From contig NZ_JADLJL010000001.1 of assembly GCF_015680235.1 (NCBI RefSeq), positions 357,046 to 421,045 on the forward strand: a stretch of 64,000 nucleotides of DNA, read 5' to 3'. Each line of letters begins with the position of its first letter. The first letter of the stretch is position 1. The stretch comes from Pseudomonas guariconensis. Its GTDB lineage: Bacteria > Pseudomonadota > Gammaproteobacteria > Pseudomonadales > Pseudomonadaceae. The notes beneath the pieces are model-generated. The model was given only the letters and a program-made list of their open reading frames with translations, had not been told where the DNA came from and searched no databases. A program made the position numbers and the translations under genes. Below, piece by piece: positions 59,152 to 64,000 of the stretch.

Positions 59152-60297
59152 TCAGTTTTCGCTCAGGCCGACCTTGAGCAGTGCGCCGTCCTCGGCATCG
59201 GTCAATAGGTACAAGTAGCCATCCGGCCCTACCCGCACGTCACGGATCCGCGCCTCCAGTTCCCCGAGCAGACGCTCTTGGTGTACGACCTTGTCGCCCT
59301 CGAGCTGCAAGCGGATCAGTTCGCGGGACACCAGCGCGCCGATGAACAGGTTATGGTCCCAGGCCTTGAAGGTCGGGCTATCGTAGAAGGCCATGCCGCT
59401 GATGCCCGGTGATTTTTCCCATACATGGTGCGGGGGCTGGGTACCCTCCACATGCTTGCCCTTGGCCTCCGGAATCGGCAGCAACGAATAGTTGATTCCG
59501 TGGGTGGCCATCGGCCAGCCATAGTTCTTGCCCGGTCGCGGGATGTTGATTTCGTCGCCCCCTCGGGGGCCGTGCTCATGGGTCCATAACTGGCCGGTCC
59601 AGGGGTTGAGGGCGGCGCCCTGCTGGTTACGGTGGCCGTAGGACCAGATTTCCGGCCGTACATTGGCCTGGCCGACGAATGGGTTGTCCTTGGGCACTTC
59701 GCCATCCGGCAGGATCCGAACGACCTTGCCCTGCAGCTTGTCCAGGTCTTGGGCGGTAGGGCGCTGGTTGTTTTCCCCCAAGGCGACGAACAGGTGACCA
59801 TCATGGTCGAACACCAGCCGCGAACCGAAATGGATACCATCGGACAGTTTGGGCTGCTGGCGGAAGATCACGGTGAAATTCTCCAGGCGGGACAGGTCCT
59901 GAGACAGTTGGCCGCGGCCGACCGCAGTACCGCCCTTGCCATCGGCACCTCGCTCGGCAAACGACAGGTACACCGTACGGTCCTTGGCAAAATCCGGTGA
60001 CAGTGCCACATCCAGCAGCCCGCCCTGCCCTTCGGCCCAGACCTTGGGCACGCCGCTCATGGCCGGGCCGACCTTGCCGTCTGCGCTGACCACGCGCAGG
60101 TTGCCAGGCCGTTCAGTGACGAGCATGCCCTTGCCTTCGGGCAGGAAGGCCAGGGCCCAAGGATGGCGCAGACCGTCGGCTACCGTGCTGACAGTCAGCT
60201 GGCCTTCCTCGCTGGGCAATTGGCGTTCGGAGGCGGCCTGTGCCAGCGGCATCAGGGCTGTAACGGCCAGGGTGAACAACCAGGTACGTGGCTTCAT
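59152..60297 (-). CDS. PQQ-dependent aldose sugar dehydrogenase (YliI-like)
   Basis: 381 residues, signal peptide ending LAQAAS. Six-bladed beta-propeller of the soluble glucose dehydrogenase family: GLRHPWALAFLPEGKGMLVT, WSYGHRNQQGAALNPWTG, WTHEHGPRGGDEIN with the catalytic His region, and GKNYGWPMATHGINYS. It oxidises aldoses in the periplasm using PQQ. A small Pro-rich secreted protein gene lies 24 bases upstream in the same direction. Confidence 0.88.
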   Translation of the reverse strand: MKPRTWLFTLAVTALMPLAQAASERQLPSEEGQLTVSTVADGLRHPWALAFLPEGKGMLVTERPGNLRVVSADGKVGPAMSGVPKVWAEGQGGLLDVALSPDFAKDRTVYLSFAERGADGKGGTAVGRGQLSQDLSRLENFTVIFRQQPKLSDGIHFGSRLVFDHDGHLFVALGENNQRPTAQDLDKLQGKVVRILPDGEVPKDNPFVGQANVRPEIWSYGHRNQQGAALNPWTGQLWTHEHGPRGGDEINIPRPGKNYGWPMATHGINYSLLPIPEAKGKHVEGTQPPHHVWEKSPGISGMAFYDSPTFKAWDHNLFIGALVSRELIRLQLEGDKVVHQERLLGELEARIRDVRVGPDGYLYLLTDAEDGALLKVGLSEN

Positions 60298-60321
60298 GTT
60301 TGGTTCCTTCCAGGTGGCGGC

Positions 60322-60642
60322 TCAGGGCAGACGTTGGCTATCCCGTGGTGGCCGGGTGGGTTCCAGATTGGGCGCACGCTGTTCGCGTCGCAGGTTTTCG
60401 CCGTTACCGATACCGCGGTTATCCAAGGTTGGCGGTCGCGGGTTGGGTTGCGTCGAAGGCCCCCGGATCGGCGGCGCCGCAGGCATGCTGCCTTGGCGGC
60501 TGTTGGGGTTGGCGCGTTGGATCGGGCTGTTGTAGGGGTTGTTTCTGTCGCTGGCAATGGACAGCGGTTGCGCCAGGGGGGCAGTCGGCAATGGCAGGCT
60601 CAGCAACAGGCCGATGGCCAGGGTTGGCAGTGTCGAATTCAT
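60322..60642 (-). CDS. Secreted Pro/Asn/Arg-rich small protein
   Basis: 106 residues. Signal peptide (about 1-24, ending PLAQP), then a low-complexity chain rich in Pro, Asn, Arg and Gln with no helix or domain (NNPYNSPIQRANPNSRQGS; PPIRGPSTQPNPRPP). Probably disordered in the periplasm or envelope. It precedes the sugar dehydrogenase gene by 24 bases and is likely co-transcribed with it. The function is unknown. The 225-base gap to the next divergent gene holds only leaders. Confidence 0.6.
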   Translation of the reverse strand: MNSTLPTLAIGLLLSLPLPTAPLAQPLSIASDRNNPYNSPIQRANPNSRQGSMPAAPPIRGPSTQPNPRPPTLDNRGIGNGENLRREQRAPNLEPTRPPRDSQRLP

Positions 60643-60867
60643 GCTTCACCTCCTTTGCGAAAGGCGCGCTCAAGCGTTGGATAGCCTAAGGCGCGACAGG
60701 TTCGCGACGAAAGAGCGAATGCCGGTAGAGATGATTCCTGATATTTCAGTATGGCCCGAAGGGCCCGCTGCGCAGTGCCCAATGACCGAGGGTTCGTGCG
60801 CCAGTGCTTTCAACGTTCGCGTGCTTTTGCCACACTGCGGTCTGGAACTGGACACAAGGCATATGCC

Positions 60868-61344
60868 ATGAACTTGCGACCAAGCCGTTTCTGGCTGACT
60901 GTCCTGCTTGCCTGTACGCTCAACGCCTGTGCGCTGTTTCAGCCGCGGGCCCCGTTGAACATCAGCGTTGTTGGCATCGAGCCACTTCCGTCGCAGGCGT
61001 TGGAAATGCGCATGGCGGTGAAGATCCGCGTGCAGAACCCCAACGAGACACCCGTCGATTTCAACGGCATTGCGCTTAACCTCGAAGTCAACGACCAGCC
61101 CCTGGCGGCTGGCGTCAGCGACCAGAAAGGGCATATAGGGCGTTATGACGAAGCGGTCGTGGTGGTGCCGGTGAGCATCACTGCCTTTGCTGTATTGCGC
61201 CAAGCCTATGGCTTGAGCCGACTGGATTCACTGCAGGGCCTGCCGTACGTACTGCGTGGCAAGATGGCCGGCGGCCCCTTGGGCACCGTGCGCTTTACCG
61301 ATGAGGGCACACTCGACCTGCCCGAGGGCAGCCTGGTCCGTTGA
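60868..61344 (+). CDS. LEA type 2 domain lipoprotein
   Basis: 158 residues from the ATG at 60868. Lipoprotein signal with lipobox LNAC (Cys about 20). The body is one LEA14/WHy-type beta-sandwich (about 35-150): RVQNPNETPVDFNGIALNL and VVVVPVSITAFAVLRQ. The domain occurs in envelope proteins linked to desiccation or stress; the bacterial role is not settled. It ends convergently with an 87-residue gene. Confidence 0.78.
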   Translation: MNLRPSRFWLTVLLACTLNACALFQPRAPLNISVVGIEPLPSQALEMRMAVKIRVQNPNETPVDFNGIALNLEVNDQPLAAGVSDQKGHIGRYDEAVVVVPVSITAFAVLRQAYGLSRLDSLQGLPYVLRGKMAGGPLGTVRFTDEGTLDLPEGSLVR

Positions 61345-61348
61345 TGGA

Positions 61349-61612
61349 TCAGCGATTACTGCTGGCGGCAGCCATCATCTTGTTGACTTCGCTGCGCACC
61401 AGGCCGACGAATTCCGGAGGCGACATGCCATCGAGCTCGGCGCGGACCCACTCGGCCCATTTGCTCTTGCGCCGGGGCTTTTCACCGATCAGCCGCGCAG
61501 CTTCGCCCTTGGCCTTGCCGAGGTTGTTCTGCCAATACTCGAACAGCCGGGCCTTTTCCGCCTCGATCTGCGCCCGTTCCTCGAAGCTTCTGTTGGCCAG
61601 ATTGAAACTCAT
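61349..61612 (-). CDS. Small helical hypothetical protein
   Basis: 87 residues, highly charged and helical (SFEERAQIEAEKARLFEYWQ; WAEWVRAELDGMSPPEF), with a basic patch KPRRKSKW. No signal peptide. I recognise no characterised family. Its stop is five bases from that of the LEA gene. The next 127 bases (61613-61739) are the leaders of two divergent genes. Confidence 0.6.
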   Translation of the reverse strand: MSFNLANRSFEERAQIEAEKARLFEYWQNNLGKAKGEAARLIGEKPRRKSKWAEWVRAELDGMSPPEFVGLVRSEVNKMMAAASSNR

Positions 61613-61739
61613 GGTATTACCTGCCGCTTGAAAATGGCCGCTATCTTACACTGTAGCGGCGAGCGACCGGTACGCCGACGCAACTTTCCACGGGCAGCGG
61701 TATCCATTGCCCTGACAATCAGCGAATGAGGACGTGTTC

Positions 61740-62060
61740 ATGGCCAGGAAAAGCGCCCCGCAAACAGACAGCGAACAGATCAAGGACCAGGTATTCAGTG
61801 AATTGCAGGCTTTGATCGAAGAGTCGGAGCGGCTGCTGAATGACAGCGCTGCGCTGGTAGGCGATGAAGCCGATACCTTACGTGCCCAGGTCAACCTGAA
61901 GCTGCGCCAGGCGAATCGGGCCGTGGCCAGGTTGCGGGGCAAGGCACAACCTGCGGTAGCAGCCGCCGAAGACTATATAGGTGGTCACCCATGGCAGACG
62001 GTAGCGATTAGCGCAGGCCTGGGCTTGGTCGTCGGGCTGCTGCTGGGGCGGAGTCGTTGA
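61740..62060 (+). CDS. DUF883 (YqjD/ElaB) ribosome-associated type membrane protein
   Basis: 106 residues from the ATG at 61740 (GAGGA seven bases upstream). A long amphipathic helix (about 12-75; EQIKDQVFSELQALIEESER) is followed by the signature YIGGHPWQTVAISAGLGLVVGLLLGR, a C-terminal membrane anchor. In E. coli such tail-anchored proteins bind ribosomes in stationary phase. It converges with miaE. Confidence 0.85.
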   Translation: MARKSAPQTDSEQIKDQVFSELQALIEESERLLNDSAALVGDEADTLRAQVNLKLRQANRAVARLRGKAQPAVAAAEDYIGGHPWQTVAISAGLGLVVGLLLGRSR

Positions 62061-62081
62061 TCGCGTTGGCGCGCTATGCAC

Positions 62082-62699
62082 TCAGGCTGCACGGGCCATG
62101 GGCACGCCGCTGTGGAAACGCAGCTCCTGGTCGGCAGAGAGGATCAAGTGCGCTTCCGCCTCGCGCACCTGCTCCACGACATGCGCAATATCCGCTTCGT
62201 CACCATATTGTTGGGCCAGCTTCAGGTAGCCCTGGTAATGGCGCGCCTCGCTTTTGAGCAGACCATGGTAGAACGCCCCCAGTTCTTCGTCCAAGTGCGG
62301 CACCAGGGCCGCGAAACGTTCGCAGCTACGGGCCTCGATGAAAGCACCGACCACTAGGGTATCGACCAGCTTGACCGGCTCGTGTGCCCTTACCAAGCGC
62401 CGCAAGCCAGAGGCGTAGCGCCCCGCCGAAACCGGCCGCAGCGGTACACCGCGGCGCTTCATCAGGCGCAGCACCTGCTCATGATGGACCAGCTCCTCGC
62501 GGGCCAGGCGCGACATCATGTTGATCAGGTCAATGTGCGTGTTGTACTTGGCGATCAGGCTCAATGCGGTGCTGGCAGCCTTGAATTCGCAGTTCTTGTG
62601 GTCGATCAACAGGGTTTCCTGGTCGGCCAGCGCCGCTTCGATCCAGGCGTCGGGAGTTGGGCAGCCAAGGAAGGCGTCAATTTCAGGAATCAGGGACAT
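62082..62699 (-). CDS. miaE: tRNA-(ms2io6A37) hydroxylase
   Basis: 205 residues. Diiron four-helix protein: DHKNCEFKAASTAL, REELVHHEQVLRLM (ExxH), AFIEARSCERFAAL and KSEARHYQGYLKLA (ExxH) supply the metal ligands. MiaE uses O2 to hydroxylate the isopentenyl side chain of ms2i6A37 in tRNAs reading UNN codons. Length and all metal motifs fit. It is divergent from the universal stress protein gene, with a perfect ANR box in the 155-base gap. Confidence 0.93.
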   Translation of the reverse strand: MSLIPEIDAFLGCPTPDAWIEAALADQETLLIDHKNCEFKAASTALSLIAKYNTHIDLINMMSRLAREELVHHEQVLRLMKRRGVPLRPVSAGRYASGLRRLVRAHEPVKLVDTLVVGAFIEARSCERFAALVPHLDEELGAFYHGLLKSEARHYQGYLKLAQQYGDEADIAHVVEQVREAEAHLILSADQELRFHSGVPMARAA

Positions 62700-62773
62700 A
62701 AGCTCATAAACTACAGGCCAACGGCAGGATCGGCGATTATACCGGGGGTAGCGGCAATCGCCAGCGACTATGC

Positions 62774-62787
62774 TTGATACACATCAA
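62774..62787 (+). promoter_or_regulatory. ANR/Dnr box of the universal stress gene
   Basis: TTGAT-ACAC-ATCAA is a perfect FNR-type half-site pair. A good -10 hexamer, TATAGT, lies at 62811-62816; with a start near 62822 the box is centred near -41.5, the class II position of oxygen-sensing activators. Confidence 0.82.
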
Positions 62788-62854
62788 GCGGCACTGCGCG
62801 CAACGCCAACTATAGTCAGGCACTGGCCGTTACTTACCAAGGGAGCTCACGCCC

Positions 62855-63718
62855 ATGCAAGCCGTCCGCAGTATTCTCGTCGTCCTTGACCCCGAGCATG
62901 CCCACAGTCGCGCCCTGACCCGCGCCAAGCTCATTTCCGGCGTAACAGGCGCGCGCCTGCACCTGTTGATGTGCGACAAGCGACAAGACCATAGCGCCTT
63001 GCTCAGCCTGCTCAGTAGCCAACTGCACGATGATGGGTACGATAACGTTACCCATGAGCAGGCCTGGCATGACAGCTTGCATGAGTCCATCATCGACGTG
63101 CAGCAGGCCGAGGGCTGCGAACTGGTGATCAAGGAGCATCGCCCGGACACCCCCTTGCGCAAGGCATTGCTCACGCCCAACGACTGGAAGCTGCTGCGTC
63201 AGTGCCCCTGCGCGGTACTGATGGTCAAGAGCGAGCGCCCATGGACAGGCGGTGCGATCCTCGCGGCCGTGGATGTCGGCAACACTGATGAAGACCATCG
63301 ACGCCTGCATGCCAGCATCGTTGATCACGGCTACGCCATTGCGGGGCTGGCCAAGGGCCAATTGCATGTGATCAGCGCCCACCCCTCCCCCATGCTCGCA
63401 GCGTCCGACCCGGCCTACCAGCTTTCGGAAACCATCGAGCAGCGCTATCGGGAGGCATGTAAGGCTTTTCAGGCGGAATTCGATATTCCCGACGATCATC
63501 TGCATATCGCCGAAGGGCCGGCAGATGTATTGATTCCTTATACAGAGAAGCAGCTTGATGCCGTGGTGACGGTTATAGGTACCGTCGCCCGCACTGGTAT
63601 TTCAGGCGCCTTGATCGGCAATACTTCAGAGGTGGTGCTCGACTCGCTCGAAGGGGATGTGCTGGTGCTCAAGAGTGAAGAAGCTACGGCACACCTGGCG
63701 GAGCTGGCACGCGGTTGA
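62855..63718 (+). CDS. Universal stress protein, tandem domain
   Basis: 287 residues made of two UspA-like domains (about 1-135 and 140-285). The second has a nearly canonical phosphate-loop segment, VTVIGTVARTGISGALIGNT, for ATP binding; the first is more diverged (SILVVLDPEHAHSRALTRAK). Length resembles the ANR-controlled tandem Usp proteins of P. aeruginosa that help survival without oxygen. The ANR box 68 bases upstream supports this. A REP pair follows. Confidence 0.9.
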   Translation: MQAVRSILVVLDPEHAHSRALTRAKLISGVTGARLHLLMCDKRQDHSALLSLLSSQLHDDGYDNVTHEQAWHDSLHESIIDVQQAEGCELVIKEHRPDTPLRKALLTPNDWKLLRQCPCAVLMVKSERPWTGGAILAAVDVGNTDEDHRRLHASIVDHGYAIAGLAKGQLHVISAHPSPMLAASDPAYQLSETIEQRYREACKAFQAEFDIPDDHLHIAEGPADVLIPYTEKQLDAVVTVIGTVARTGISGALIGNTSEVVLDSLEGDVLVLKSEEATAHLAELARG

Positions 63719-63741
63719 GATCAATCGAGGATGCAGGTTTT

Positions 63742-63885
63742 GCGGCCGCTTCGCGCCCGCTTCGCGGCGCAAGGCCGCTCCTACAGGCCGGCGCGGCTGC
63801 CAGACCTGGAAGATAAGCTTTGCTTAAGAGAAACACGGGCCCTGTAGGAGCGGCCTTGTGCCGCGAAGCGGGCGCGCAGCGGCCG
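63742..63885. repeat. REP inverted pair
   Basis: GCGGCCGC...CGGCGCAAGGCCGCTCCTACAGG (63742-63787) faces CCTGTAGGAGCGGCC... (63840-63885). Same family as the pair at 26018. The 53-base spacer holds nothing recognisable. Confidence 0.85.
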
Positions 63886-63919
63886 TAGACCCCGGGCGCG
63901 GTTATCAGACCCGGAAAGA

Positions 63920-63955
63920 CAAAACCCCTACCTGCTCGCGCAGATAGGGGTTTTG
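63920..63955 (-). terminator. Rho-independent terminator of the rRNA operon
   Basis: On the minus strand CAAAACCCCTA-t-CTGC-GCGA-GCAG-g-TAGGGGTTTTG forms a long stem with T residues, eight bases after the 5S end. Confidence 0.92.
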
Positions 63956-63963
63956 CGAAATGA

Positions 63964-64000
63964 ATCTTGACGATGACCTACTCTCACATGGGGAAGCCCC
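63964..64000 (-). rRNA. rrf: 5S ribosomal RNA, 3' end (partial)
   Basis: The minus strand reads CCCCATGTGAGAGTAGGTCA then TCGTCAAG, the conserved 3' end of Pseudomonas 5S rRNA. Only about 37 bases lie within the window; the rest, and presumably 23S and 16S genes, lie beyond the right edge. The exact 3' base is uncertain by one or two. Confidence 0.92.

Overview
The window is a 64-kb piece of a GC-rich Pseudomonas chromosome, most probably from the P. putida group. This rests on high-GC codon usage, the fused nuoCD gene, P. putida-type REP palindromes (GTAGGAGCGGCCTTG cores) and a familiar set of genes (ahpCF, gor, galU, aceA, nuoA-N, miaE). Most of it is ordinary core genome on both strands. 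No tRNA, CRISPR array or transposase was found. One rRNA end (5S, minus strand) lies at the right edge.

Layout. 1-6.7 kb: end of nhaA, an MscS-type channel, a SnoaL-like protein, a catecholate-type TonB receptor with a candidate Fur box, a HAD acid phosphatase and yceH. 6.8-11 kb: the peroxide and thiol defence genes ahpF, ahpC (with an OxyR-like site) and gor. 11-15 kb: galU and ugd for UDP-glucose and UDP-glucuronate, then a tsdBA-type thiosulfate dehydrogenase pair. 15-23.8 kb: small proteins, a nitronate monooxygenase, a gabP / LysR regulator / GABA-type aminotransferase module, and dsdA. 23.9-32.2 kb: a second EF-G, a SulP transporter, an atypical subtilase, an orphan secretin-like protein and aceA. 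33.0-48.0 kb: the complete 13-gene nuo operon for respiratory complex I, closed by a perfect 19-bp terminator stem.

48.05-50.3 kb is the only clearly accessory stretch. It is a roughly 2.2-kb remnant of a P2-like prophage with an Ogr/Delta zinc-finger activator, a short CI-type repressor without a protease domain, a holin-like membrane protein, a gpL head-completion protein and a DNA-binding-domain-only LuxR protein. Three copies of a TAYTCA-N3-TGARTA-like palindrome lie in the control region, one on the repressor start codon. The retained genes look like control and lysis functions rather than virion assembly.

50.5-64 kb returns to core genome: a second TonB receptor, an AI-2E family permease, trhP (yegQ), a DUF411 protein, a YqaA-like membrane protein, an exported hydrolase, DinB and ZapE-like proteins, a PQQ sugar dehydrogenase, small envelope proteins, miaE, and a universal stress protein behind a perfect ANR box placed as in class II promoters. 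REP clusters and a composite repeat of about 130-200 bp fill several gaps.
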